DNA of 64,000 nucleotides from SZUA-309 sp965232595. GTDB taxonomy: Bacteria > Pseudomonadota > Gammaproteobacteria > Pseudomonadales > Azotimanducaceae. Shown piece by piece: positions 55,053-63,587 of the stretch. A program made the position numbers and the translations under genes. The notes beneath the pieces were generated by a model. The model was not told the origin of the DNA and ran no database searches. It saw only the letters and a program-made list of their open reading frames with translations. Within the stretch, counting starts at the first letter, position 1, and every line of letters starts with the position of its first letter. The stretch covers positions 2,604,001 to 2,668,000 of the forward strand of contig OZ246983.1 of NCBI GenBank assembly GCA_965232595.1, given 5' to 3'.

Positions 55053-55510
55053 TGCGCATGCGAACCGTAGAAATCAGCGTCGGCGCCTTCGTGCTGGCCG
55101 GCGCTCTGGCGCTGGTCTTCCTGGCTGTGAAGGTCAGCGGGGTCAACCTGGCCCAGAGCGGCGACTCCTACAGCGTCCAGGCCAGATTCGACGACGTGGC
55201 CGGGCTGCGGCCGCGCGCCAAGGTGAGCATGGCCGGGGTCACCGTCGGCCGGGTGGCGCGGATCGAGGTGGACATGGTCTACGGCGAGGCGATCGTCACC
55301 CTGGAGATCCACGGCGAGCCGGGCAACCTGTCGCTGGATACCGGCGCCCAGATCCTCACCGAGGGTATACTCGGCGCCCGCTATGTGAGCCTGCTGCCTG
55401 GCGCTGACGAGGAGACCCTGGCAGACGGCGACTTCATCGAGGAAACCCAGGGCGCCCTGGTGCTGGAAAACCTGGTGGGAGATCTCATTACCCGGCTGGG
55501 CGCTTCCTGA
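55052..55510 (+). CDS. mlaD: MCE-domain lipid-binding protein MlaD
   Basis: A 152-residue MCE protein with an N-terminal membrane helix (ISVGAFVLAGALALVFLAVKVSG). One MCE domain (YSVQARFDDVAGLRPRAKVSMAGVTVGRV) and LSLDTGAQILTEGILGARYVSLLPG follow. It forms the hexameric ring in the periplasm on top of MlaE. MlaC follows after 13 bases. Confidence 0.94.
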   Translation: MRMRTVEISVGAFVLAGALALVFLAVKVSGVNLAQSGDSYSVQARFDDVAGLRPRAKVSMAGVTVGRVARIEVDMVYGEAIVTLEIHGEPGNLSLDTGAQILTEGILGARYVSLLPGADEETLADGDFIEETQGALVLENLVGDLITRLGAS

Positions 55511-55523
55511 CGGAGATATCACG

Positions 55524-56222
55524 ATGTTACGGATGATTACTGAGAACATGAGACGGCTGCTGCTGCTGGCGCTGGTGCTGCCGGCACTGAACGCCTCCGC
55601 GCAGATAAAGGAAGCGGAAGATCTGGTGGCGCAGACGACGGCGGAAATGCTGACGCTGATCGACGAAGCCAAGGTCTACGTCGACGAGGACCCGGAGCGT
55701 TTCTACGTGGCCGTGGAAGCGCTGCTCAACCCGGTGATCGACTTCCCACGCTTCGCCCGCAGCGTCATGGCCGCCCACTACAAGCGGGCCACCCCCGAGC
55801 AACGCGAGCGGTTCGCGGAAGGTTTCAAATGGAGCCTGGTGCGCACCTACGCGCTGGCCCTGACCGAGTTCAACGACGGCGGCGTGAACATCATTCCCTC
55901 TGATCGTCCGCCGAAGCGGCCGGACCGTGCCAGCGTCAAGCAGGAGATCCGCTCGGAAGGGGAGGTCTACCCGGTGATTTACTCGATGGCGCAGAACAAA
56001 GCCGGCGAGTGGCGGGTGATGAACATCATCATCAACGGCATCAACATGGGGCTCACCTACCGCAACCAGTTCGCCAGCGCGGTCAACGATCCGGCTTACG
56101 GTGGCGACATGGACCAGGCGATTGACGGCTGGATCGCCTCGCTCGGCACCATCGATACGGGAACGGCGGAAAGCGAAGGGGCCGCGGTTACTGCTTCCGG
56201 GGCGGCTGAAGGGGCACCCTGA
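55524..56222 (+). CDS. mlaC: Periplasmic phospholipid carrier MlaC
   Basis: A 232-residue Tol-Ttg2-like carrier with a signal peptide (MRRLLLLALVLPALNASA, cleavage near residue 27). Typical stretches are NPVIDFPRFARSVMAAHYKRATPEQRERFAEGFK and VMNIIINGINMGLTYRNQFAS. It shuttles lipids between MlaD and the MlaA complex. A Ser/Ala-rich tail is extra. GGAGAT at proper distance supports the ATG at 55524. Confidence 0.92.
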   Translation: MLRMITENMRRLLLLALVLPALNASAQIKEAEDLVAQTTAEMLTLIDEAKVYVDEDPERFYVAVEALLNPVIDFPRFARSVMAAHYKRATPEQRERFAEGFKWSLVRTYALALTEFNDGGVNIIPSDRPPKRPDRASVKQEIRSEGEVYPVIYSMAQNKAGEWRVMNIIINGINMGLTYRNQFASAVNDPAYGGDMDQAIDGWIASLGTIDTGTAESEGAAVTASGAAEGAP

Positions 56223-56524
56223 TGGCCTTTGAGCTGCCGGCGGAAGTGAGCTTTGCCAACCTGGTCGAGGTGCGTGAGCAGGGCAAATGGCACATAGATG
56301 CGTCGGATCCGGCCGAGTTCGATCTGGCCGGGCTGGCGGATGCCAGCTCCGCCGTGGTGGCGCTGCTGATCGCCTGGTTTCGTTATGGCCATGCCCGTGG
56401 CAAGGTGGTGCGTTTTCTGCGCGTACCGGCGGCAACCATGAACATCATCGAGGTCAGCGACCTCACCGAGGTTCTGCCGATCGTCAATCCTGAGCCGGAC
56501 GCAGCAGCAGTGGAGCCGATATGA
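56222..56524 (+). CDS. mlaB: STAS-domain protein MlaB
   Basis: A 100-residue STAS protein (FDLAGLADASSAVVALLIAWFRYG) that stabilises MlaF and activates the transporter. It overlaps mlaC by one base (TGATG) and ibaG by four (ATGA). Confidence 0.86.
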   Translation: MAFELPAEVSFANLVEVREQGKWHIDASDPAEFDLAGLADASSAVVALLIAWFRYGHARGKVVRFLRVPAATMNIIEVSDLTEVLPIVNPEPDAAAVEPI

Positions 56525-56739
56525 ACGAAGCCATTAGCGCGGCGGTAGCCAGCGGGATCGAGGATGCAGAAGTCGACGTGGTGCTCGAGGGTAACAGGGC
56601 GCTGATCACCGTTACGAGCCCGGCCTTCGAAGGTCTCTCGCGGGTTCAGAAGCAGCAGAAGGTTTACGCCTGCATCGATGCGTTCATCAAGGACGGCAGC
56701 CTGCACGCCGTCACCATTCGAGCGCAAACGCCGGATTGA
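56521..56739 (+). CDS. ibaG: BolA-family protein IbaG
   Basis: A 72-residue BolA-like protein. VYACIDAFIKDGSLHAVTIRAQTP carries the typical C-terminal helix-strand with His. BolA-type proteins bind Fe-S glutaredoxins; IbaG responds to acid. Translationally coupled to mlaB and followed after 6 bases by murA, the conserved order. Confidence 0.9.
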   Translation: MNEAISAAVASGIEDAEVDVVLEGNRALITVTSPAFEGLSRVQKQQKVYACIDAFIKDGSLHAVTIRAQTPD

Positions 56740-56745
56740 GTCGGG

Positions 56746-58008
56746 ATGGATAAGCTCCTCATCACCGGCGGGAAAACCCTTTCCGGCAGCCTCAAAGTAT
56801 CCGGTGCAAAGAACTCGGCGCTGAAGATCCTCGCCGGCACGCTGCTGACGGAAGAGCCCGTCAGCATCGGCAACGTGCCGCACCTGCACGATGTGACCAC
56901 CATGATCGAGCTGCTCGGCTGCCTCGGCGCCGACGTGGTGCTGGACGAGAAGATGCGGGTAGAGGTGACCGCCCGGGAGCTGAAGTCGGTCAAAGCACCT
57001 TATGAGCTGGTAAAAACCATGCGCGCCTCTTTTGTCGTGCTCGGCCCGCTGCTGGCGCGCTTTGGTCGGGCGGAGGTGTCGCTGCCCGGCGGCTGCGCGA
57101 TCGGCGCCCGGCCGGTGGATCAGCATCTGAAAGGGCTGGAAGCGCTGGGCGCGATGATCGAGGTCGAGGAGGGTTACGTGCGGGCGAGCCGGGAAGGCCG
57201 GCTGCAGGGCGCCGACATCACCTTCGACCTGGTCACGGTGGGCGGCACTGAGAACGTGCTCATGGCCGCCACGCTGGCGGAAGGCACCACCCGGATCATG
57301 AATGCGGCCCGGGAGCCGGAGATCGTCGATCTGGCGGATTTTCTCAACGCCATGGGTGCGAAGGTGAGCGGCCAGGGTACGTCCACCATCGTGGTGGAAG
57401 GTGTGGAACGTCTGCACGGTTGTCAGTTCGACGTCATGCCCGATCGCGTCGAGGCCGGGACCTACCTGATCGCAGCCGCTGCGACCGGTGGCCAGGTGGA
57501 GCTCACCGGCGTGGCACCGGAGACGCTGGGCGCAGTGCTCGACAAGCTTGCCGCCTCAGGTGCCGAGATCCAGTGCACGGAGTCGACGGTGCGGCTGGAC
57601 ATGCAGGGCAGGCGGCCAAAAGCGGTGGACATAGAGACGGATGTCTACCCGGGCTTCCCCACCGATATGCAGGCGCAGTATCTGGCCATGAACGCCGTGG
57701 CCGAGGGCACCAGCCGAGTCACCGAAACGATCTTCGAGAACCGCTTCATGCACGTACAGGAGATCAACCGGCTCGGCGCCAGCATCGAGCTGGAAAACGC
57801 ATCTACAGCGATCATTCATGGCGTCGAGCGGCTGAAGGCGGCGCCGGTGATGGCAACTGATCTCAGAGCCTCGTTCAGCCTGGTGGTGGCGGCGCTGGTG
57901 GCGGAGGGGACGACGCTCATCGATCGGATCTACCACATCGACCGCGGCTACGAGACCATCGAAGAGAAGCTGCAGCTGCTTGGCGCGGACGTGCAGCGGG
58001 TACGTTAG
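56746..58008 (+). CDS. murA: UDP-N-acetylglucosamine 1-carboxyvinyltransferase
   Basis: A 420-residue MurA, first committed enzyme of peptidoglycan synthesis, joining PEP to UDP-GlcNAc. SGAKNSALKILAGTLL is the N-terminal loop. The fosfomycin-target Cys is in LPGGCAIGARPVDQHL near residue 117. The later TDMQAQYLAMNAVAEG and FENRFMHVQEINRLGA are conserved. Cys is retained, so no intrinsic target-based fosfomycin resistance is predicted. Confidence 0.97.
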   Translation: MDKLLITGGKTLSGSLKVSGAKNSALKILAGTLLTEEPVSIGNVPHLHDVTTMIELLGCLGADVVLDEKMRVEVTARELKSVKAPYELVKTMRASFVVLGPLLARFGRAEVSLPGGCAIGARPVDQHLKGLEALGAMIEVEEGYVRASREGRLQGADITFDLVTVGGTENVLMAATLAEGTTRIMNAAREPEIVDLADFLNAMGAKVSGQGTSTIVVEGVERLHGCQFDVMPDRVEAGTYLIAAAATGGQVELTGVAPETLGAVLDKLAASGAEIQCTESTVRLDMQGRRPKAVDIETDVYPGFPTDMQAQYLAMNAVAEGTSRVTETIFENRFMHVQEINRLGASIELENASTAIIHGVERLKAAPVMATDLRASFSLVVAALVAEGTTLIDRIYHIDRGYETIEEKLQLLGADVQRVR

Positions 58009-58017
58009 GAAAACGGG

Positions 58018-58674
58018 ATGGGACTGACAATCGCACTGAATCGTGGCCGGATCCTGGCCGAGGTGCTGCCGATGCTGGAGCAGGCCGGCATCGAGCCGTC
58101 CGAAGATCCGGAATCCAGCCGCAAGCTGATTTTCGACAGCCGTACCGGCGGCCATCGTCTGGTGGTGATGCGCGGTTCGGACGTGCCTACCTACGTCGAG
58201 TACGGGGCTGCGGATGTCGGCGTCACCGGCAAGGACACCATCATGGAGTATGGCGGCGGCGCCTACTTCTACGAGCGGCTCGACCTCGGCATAGGCCGCT
58301 GCCGGCTGATGACGGCAGCCCCGGTCGGCAGTGATCTGGCGGAAGGTCGGGAGGGGCGTGGGCCGATCCGCGTTGCTACCAAGTTTGTGAACGTAGCGCG
58401 GCGGTACTTCGAGGCGCAGGGCCGGCAGGTAACGCTGATTCCCCTGTCCGGCGCGATGGAGATCGCGCCGCTGATGGACCTGGCGGATTGCATCGTCGAC
58501 ATCGTCGACACCGGCAACACGCTGAAGGCGAACGGGCTGGTGGCGCTCGAGACCATCGCTGAGGTCTCCTCCCGCGTCATCGTCAATCGGGCATCCATGA
58601 AAACCCGCTTCGACGAAGTCCAGGCACTGCTCGAGGTGCTCTCCGGCACCACTGCGGACGGCAGCGATGGCTGA
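58018..58674 (+). CDS. hisG: ATP phosphoribosyltransferase, short form
   Basis: A 218-residue HisG that starts histidine synthesis from ATP and PRPP. LTIALNRGRILAEVLP, MRGSDVPTYVEYGAADVGVTGKD and DIVDTGNTLKANGL are typical. It lacks the C-terminal regulatory domain of the long form and should need HisZ, which is not in this window. It overlaps hisD by 8 bases. Confidence 0.95.
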   Translation: MGLTIALNRGRILAEVLPMLEQAGIEPSEDPESSRKLIFDSRTGGHRLVVMRGSDVPTYVEYGAADVGVTGKDTIMEYGGGAYFYERLDLGIGRCRLMTAAPVGSDLAEGREGRGPIRVATKFVNVARRYFEAQGRQVTLIPLSGAMEIAPLMDLADCIVDIVDTGNTLKANGLVALETIAEVSSRVIVNRASMKTRFDEVQALLEVLSGTTADGSDG

Positions 58675-59998
58675 GCTCGGCATTGCCCGCCTCAGCTCGG
58701 CCGCTCCAGACTTCCAGGCGCGGCTGGATGAGCTGCTTGCCTGGGACGTCGCGGAAGACAGCGAGGTGCTGGAGATCGCTCGCGGCGTGATCGCCCGGGT
58801 GCGAGCCGAAGGTGATGCGGCGGTGCTCGACTTCACGCGCCGTTTCGATCGGCTGGATGTTGCCGGGATCGACCAGACACGGCTGATACCGGATGACTTC
58901 GCCGCAGCCTGGGGACGGATCGGCGAGGCCGAGCGGGACGCCCTCAGCACCGCGGCGGACCGGGTGCGTGCTTATCACGAGCATCAGCTCTCCGAGCCCT
59001 GGACCTACACGGACGAGCTGGGCAATCGGCTCGGCCAGAAAGTCACGCCGCTCGACCGGGTCGGCGTCTACGTCCCCGGTGGGCAGGCGGCCTATCCGTC
59101 GACGGTGCTGATGACGGCGATACCGGCCCGGGTTGCCGGCGTCGGTGAGGTTGTGATGACGGTGCCGACACCGGATGGGGTGCGCAACGACCTGGTCCTC
59201 GCGGCGGCGCACATTGCCGGCGTCGATGTCGGTTTCACCGTCGGCGGCGCGCAGGCGATTGCCGCGCTGGCGATCGGCACCGGGACGATTCCGAAGGTCG
59301 ACAAGATCGTCGGCCCGGGCGGCGTTTTCGTGGCGGCTGCCAAGCGTCTGGTCTACGGCGAGGTCGGGATCGACATGGTGGCCGGGCCCAGCGAAGTGCT
59401 GGTGATCGCCGATGGCAGCTCACCCGTTGATTGGGTTGTTTACGATCTTTTTTCTCAGGCCGAGCACGACGAGGCCGCGCAGGCCCTGCTGCTGAGCCCG
59501 GACCCCGACTATCTGGACGCGGTTGCGGCTGCCATGGCCCGGCACCTCGCCGCAGCCCCGCGCAAAGAGACCATAGCGGCGTCCCTGCGCAATCGCGGCG
59601 CGCTCATTCAGGTTGCCGATCTTGCCGAAGCGGTCTCGATCGCCAACCGCATTGCTCCGGAGCATCTGGAGCTCTGCGTGGCGGAACCCGAGTCCTGGCT
59701 GGAAGAGATCCGTCATGCCGGCGCCATCTTCCTCGGGCCCCACTCTCCGGAGGTGATGGGGGATTACACCGCGGGGCCGAGCCACGTCCTGCCCACCTAC
59801 GGCTCGGCGCGCTTCTCTTCACCGCTGGGCGTCTACGACTTTCAGAAGAAAAGCTCCGTCATCCAGCTGTCGGCGGCAGGCAGCGAGCATCTGGCCAGAG
59901 CGTCGGCGATTCTCGCCCATGGCGAGGGGCTGACGGCCCATGCCCGGGCCGCGGAGGTTCGGCTCGCCGGCTACTCGCACAACGAAGGGGACGGCTGA
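58667..59998 (+). CDS. hisD: Histidinol dehydrogenase
   Basis: A 443-residue zinc enzyme catalysing the last two oxidations of histidine synthesis. Conserved parts include VPGGQAAYPSTVLMTAIPA, KVDKIVGPGGVFVAAAKRLVYG, DMVAGPSEVLVIAD, FSQAEHDEAAQ and HVLPTYGSARFSSPL, which contain the zinc and catalytic residues. Convergent with degS. Confidence 0.96.
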   Translation: MAELGIARLSSAAPDFQARLDELLAWDVAEDSEVLEIARGVIARVRAEGDAAVLDFTRRFDRLDVAGIDQTRLIPDDFAAAWGRIGEAERDALSTAADRVRAYHEHQLSEPWTYTDELGNRLGQKVTPLDRVGVYVPGGQAAYPSTVLMTAIPARVAGVGEVVMTVPTPDGVRNDLVLAAAHIAGVDVGFTVGGAQAIAALAIGTGTIPKVDKIVGPGGVFVAAAKRLVYGEVGIDMVAGPSEVLVIADGSSPVDWVVYDLFSQAEHDEAAQALLLSPDPDYLDAVAAAMARHLAAAPRKETIAASLRNRGALIQVADLAEAVSIANRIAPEHLELCVAEPESWLEEIRHAGAIFLGPHSPEVMGDYTAGPSHVLPTYGSARFSSPLGVYDFQKKSSVIQLSAAGSEHLARASAILAHGEGLTAHARAAEVRLAGYSHNEGDG

Positions 59999-60011
59999 GC
60001 CGAATCCGCGG

Positions 60012-61079
60012 TCAGCGCTCCGGGCGCCGCCCGGCCTCTACCTGGACCGCCAGGGTTGCGACGCGACCGTCTGGCTCGGTTCGATGAATGCTCAGCGCGA
60101 TCGTCTGGCCGGGGCTGGTCATGCCGACCAGGCGGGAAAACGCGTTCGGGTCCTGCACCGGCTCACCGTTGACGCCGGTAATGAGGTCGAGCACCTGGAG
60201 GCCTGCCTGGTCCGCCGGGCCGGCGGCTTCGATCCCGCTGATGCGGATGCCGCTGCCACGCGGTGCCGGGCTATTCTCCAGGCTCAAGCCGAGCCAGCCG
60301 CGGGTGACCGAGCCGTGCTCGATGATCTCTTCCAGCACCCCGTAAGCGAGATCCGCCGGTAACGCGAAGCCCACCCCCATACCTTCGCCGCTCGGGCTCA
60401 GGATCAGGGTGTTGATGCCGAGCAATCGGCCGCTGGCATCGATCAGCGCGCCACCGGAATTGCCCGGATTGATCGCCGCGTCCGTCTGCAGGAAATCGTC
60501 GTACGGGCTTGCGCTGACGCTGGCCCGGCCGGTGGCGCTGATGATGCCGGCGGAAACCGTTTGCCCGATGCCGAAGGGATTGCCGATCGCCAGGGCGACG
60601 TCGCCAACGGCGACCCCTGCCGGATCGCCCAGGGTGATGGCCGTGAGGTCAGGGAGGTTGACCCGCACCACCGCCAGATCGGTCAGGCGGTCGCTGCCGA
60701 CCAGGCGGGCTTCAGCCGTTCTGCCGTCGGCGAGCATCACCAGCACCTCGCTGGCTCCATCGATCACGTGTGCGTTGGTGACGATGAAGCCGTCCGGATG
60801 AACGATGACGCCGGAACCGAGCGAGGTCCGGTCCACCCCCATCAACCGGTCGCACCAGGGTTTCAGCCTTGGTTCGTTCAGGCAGCTCGGCGGTACCTCA
60901 CGCACCGTTGAGTAGATGTTCACCACCGACGGTGCGGCGCGCTCCACCGCGCTGGCGTAGCCCGTTATCGGCGCCGTAGCTGCTGGCGCCACGGTCTGCG
61001 GGTCTGCGCCGCGCAGAAAGAAGACCAGACCGGCACCAACAAGCAGACCGATCAGACCGGGCAGCAGCCAGTGATGCAC
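60012..61079 (-). CDS. degS: DegS/HtrA-type membrane-anchored serine protease
   Basis: A 355-residue trypsin-like protease with an N-terminal anchor (LLPGLIGLLVGAGLVFFL). The triad is visible: His in VTNAHVIDG, Asp in LTDLAVVRV, Ser in NPGNSGGALID. One C-terminal PDZ domain (GIRISGIEAAGPADQAGLQVLDLITGVNG) follows. Single PDZ plus anchor identify DegS/AlgW, which cleaves the anti-sigma RseA on envelope stress. It is the same length as E. coli DegS. Confidence 0.91.
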   Translation of the reverse strand: MHHWLLPGLIGLLVGAGLVFFLRGADPQTVAPAATAPITGYASAVERAAPSVVNIYSTVREVPPSCLNEPRLKPWCDRLMGVDRTSLGSGVIVHPDGFIVTNAHVIDGASEVLVMLADGRTAEARLVGSDRLTDLAVVRVNLPDLTAITLGDPAGVAVGDVALAIGNPFGIGQTVSAGIISATGRASVSASPYDDFLQTDAAINPGNSGGALIDASGRLLGINTLILSPSGEGMGVGFALPADLAYGVLEEIIEHGSVTRGWLGLSLENSPAPRGSGIRISGIEAAGPADQAGLQVLDLITGVNGEPVQDPNAFSRLVGMTSPGQTIALSIHRTEPDGRVATLAVQVEAGRRPER

Positions 61080-61201
61080 GCGGGGAGCCTCTGATTGAAT
61101 CGAAGGCGCAGAGTTTAGCCTGCCTGATCGGGCGAAGCGTAGCGGGGTCGGCGGACGGGCAGGCGTTGTCCGGCATCGGGCAAGCGGCTAAAGTCGCCGG
61201 C

Positions 61202-62296
61202 ATGACACCAGTAGAAAAATATCAACAACTACTGGCCGACCCTCAGTTTTTCGAAGACCCAGAACAGCGCCGGGTGGTGGATCTGTTCGAGGCCCTGTAT
61301 CAGATTTTGCGGGCGCGGGGGAAGCGCAGCCAGAGTTTGCTCGGCCGGCTCGGCAGTTTCAGCCGCAAGGTCGACGCGCCTGTTATGGGTCTTTACCTCT
61401 GGGGTGGCGTGGGTCGTGGCAAGACCATGCTCATGGATCTGTTCTACGAGTGCCTGCCCCCGGGGGACCGCCTGCGCATGCACTTCCATCGCTTCATGCA
61501 GCGGGTGCACGGGGAGCTGAACGAGCTCTCGGGCACGCCCGACCCGCTCAAGGTGGTGGCGGAACGGATCGCCGATGAGACCCGGGTCATCTGCTTCGAT
61601 GAGTTCTTCGTCTCCGACATCGGCGATGCCATGATCCTCGGCGAGCTGTTCGAGCATCTCTTCGAGCGCGGGATCACGCTGGTGGCGACCAGCAATGTGG
61701 AGCCTGATCTGCTCTACGAGAACGGCCTGCAACGTCGGCGCTTCCTGCCGGCGATCGAAGCCATCAAGGCCCACACCCGCGTGCACTGCCTGGACTCGGA
61801 CACGGACTACCGGCTGCGGGTGCTGGAACGGGCGGAGATCTACCACGTGCCGCTGGACGCTGCCGCCGAGAAGAGCCTCTCGCACAGCTTCCATGCGCTG
61901 GCGCCGGAGCCGCCGCAGGAAAAGGTGGCGCTCAACATCGAGAACCGGATCATCAACGCCCGCATGGTTGCCGAAGACGTGGCCTGGTTCGAGTTCGCTG
62001 AGCTGTGCGAGGGTCCACGGAGCCAGAACGACTACATCGAGCTGTCGCGGATCTTCCACGCGGTGCTGATCAGCAACGTGCGCCGGTTCAGTGGCCGTGA
62101 TGAGGATGCTGCCCGGCGCTTCATCTCTCTGGTCGACGAGTTTTACGACCGGAACGTCAAGCTGATTATCTCGGCGGACGCGGAAATCGAGGATCTCTAC
62201 GCGGGAGATCGGCTCCGGTTCGAGTTCGAACGGACCAAGAGCCGGCTGCTGGAGATGCAGTCCCATGACTATCTCGCCCGCTCGCACCTGCCCTGA
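61202..62296 (+). CDS. zapE: Cell-division AFG1-like ATPase ZapE
   Basis: A 364-residue AFG1-family ATPase. Walker A LYLWGGVGRGKTMLMDLFYE (near residues 64-83), Walker B RVICFDEFFVSDIGDAM, then sensor-like ITLVATSNVEPDLLYENGLQR. ZapE interacts with FtsZ under stress and low oxygen. ATG at 61202 gives the usual MTPVEKYQQLLADP opening; an in-frame upstream extension is rejected. Confidence 0.94.
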   Translation: MTPVEKYQQLLADPQFFEDPEQRRVVDLFEALYQILRARGKRSQSLLGRLGSFSRKVDAPVMGLYLWGGVGRGKTMLMDLFYECLPPGDRLRMHFHRFMQRVHGELNELSGTPDPLKVVAERIADETRVICFDEFFVSDIGDAMILGELFEHLFERGITLVATSNVEPDLLYENGLQRRRFLPAIEAIKAHTRVHCLDSDTDYRLRVLERAEIYHVPLDAAAEKSLSHSFHALAPEPPQEKVALNIENRIINARMVAEDVAWFEFAELCEGPRSQNDYIELSRIFHAVLISNVRRFSGRDEDAARRFISLVDEFYDRNVKLIISADAEIEDLYAGDRLRFEFERTKSRLLEMQSHDYLARSHLP

Positions 62297-62385
62297 GCTC
62301 GTTACCCCCTGCTGCCGGCCTGAAAGCCACGGTTTGCGGGCCTCTCCGCCGGGATCCGAGGCCCGGAACCGGTCTCAGGATTCTG

Positions 62386-62414
62386 TTGTAAATGCCAGGG
62401 CGCTCCGCTAAGAT
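62386..62414 (+). promoter_or_regulatory. Candidate promoter of the rplM-rpsI operon
   Basis: TTGTAA (62386-62391), a 17-base spacer and TAAGAT (62409-62414) lie about 118 bases upstream of the rplM ATG. Such a long leader would leave room for autoregulation by L13, known in E. coli, though I cannot identify the binding structure. Confidence 0.55.
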
Positions 62415-62531
62415 TCGCGCTCCCAAAATTCCGGCCCCCGCATCTGGCGCCGGGATGTGCGAAAAACCTATAAATTAGAAAGACCTAGGCGCTTCCGGAG
62501 CGTCTCGGCCAACAGAACAAGACACCACCAC

Positions 62532-62960
62532 ATGAAGACTGTGAGCACCCGTCCGCAAGACGTCGACCGCACCTGGTTCGTCGTGGACGCCGAAAACAAG
62601 ACGCTGGGCCGGCTGGCAACCGAGATTGCCCACCGCCTCCGCGGCAAGCACAAGCCCGAATACACCCCGCACGTGGACACCGGCGATTACATCGTGGTGG
62701 TGAATGCCGAGAAGGTCCGGGTAACGGGCAACAAGTTCAACGACAAGATGTACTACCGCCACAGTGGCTACCCGGGCGGCATCAAGGAGATGAACTTCAA
62801 GGACATGCAGGACCGGCACCCGGAGCGCATCGTCGAAAAGGCAGTGAAGGGCATGCTGCCGAAGAACCCGCTCGGTCGGGCCATGTTCAAGAAGCTGAAG
62901 GTGTATTCCGGTGCCGAGCACCCGCACGCCGCGCAGCAACCCCAACCCCTGGAAATCTGA
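62532..62960 (+). CDS. rplM: 50S ribosomal protein L13
   Basis: A 142-residue L13, the same length as in E. coli, and early in 50S assembly. VVDAENKTLGRLATEIAHRLRGKHKPEYTPHVDTGDY and GGIKEMNFKDMQ...RIVEKAVKGMLPKNPLGR are highly conserved. The ATG at 62532 matches the usual start. First gene of rplM-rpsI. Confidence 0.97.
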   Translation: MKTVSTRPQDVDRTWFVVDAENKTLGRLATEIAHRLRGKHKPEYTPHVDTGDYIVVVNAEKVRVTGNKFNDKMYYRHSGYPGGIKEMNFKDMQDRHPERIVEKAVKGMLPKNPLGRAMFKKLKVYSGAEHPHAAQQPQPLEI

Positions 62961-62978
62961 TAAAGGAACCGGAAGGGC

Positions 62979-63362
62979 ATGCAGAATTACGGAACCGGTC
63001 GCCGCAAGACCTCAGCTGCCAGAGTGTTCATCACGCCGGGCAGCGGCAACATCTCGGTAAACAACGCTCCGCTCGACCAGTACTTCGGTCGGGAAACGGC
63101 GCGGATGATTGTCCGCCAGCCGCTGGAAGTTGCAGAAGTTACCGATAAGTTCGACGTCAAAGTCACCGTTCGCGGCGGCGGCAACTCCGGCCAGGCGGGC
63201 GCTATCCGCCACGGCATCGCCAGAGCGCTGGTCGAGCAGGACGAAAACCTGCGCGTGCCGCTGCGCCGAGCCGGATTCCTGACCCGGGATGCCCGGGAGG
63301 TTGAGCGCAAGAAGGTTGGCCTGAGAAAGGCGCGCAAGCGTCCTCAGTTCTCCAAGCGCTGA
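62979..63362 (+). CDS. rpsI: 30S ribosomal protein S9
   Basis: A 127-residue S9. YGTGRRKTSAARVFITPGSG at the start and the C-terminal RKKVGLRKARKRPQFSKR, whose last Lys-Arg touches P-site tRNA, are intact. It lies 18 bases after rplM with AAAGGAACCGGAAGG before it. Confidence 0.97.
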   Translation: MQNYGTGRRKTSAARVFITPGSGNISVNNAPLDQYFGRETARMIVRQPLEVAEVTDKFDVKVTVRGGGNSGQAGAIRHGIARALVEQDENLRVPLRRAGFLTRDAREVERKKVGLRKARKRPQFSKR

Positions 63363-63587
63363 TTGGTTCGTGCCGATCGCTACGGCGGTCGTGGTCGTGT
63401 TTGCTCGCGTGTGAGGAGAGGCGTGAGCAAGCTCTGACGGAAGGCGCGGGTCGGCCTTGATCTGTTCGACCATCTGATCGTCCTTCAGCTCGAAAAAATA
63501 AGCCTCCAGTTGATCCGAAACCACCGGGTTGGTGGGCGAGATATGTTAAACTGGGGCGTTTTTCAACAATTGCGGGAGCAAGAAGCT

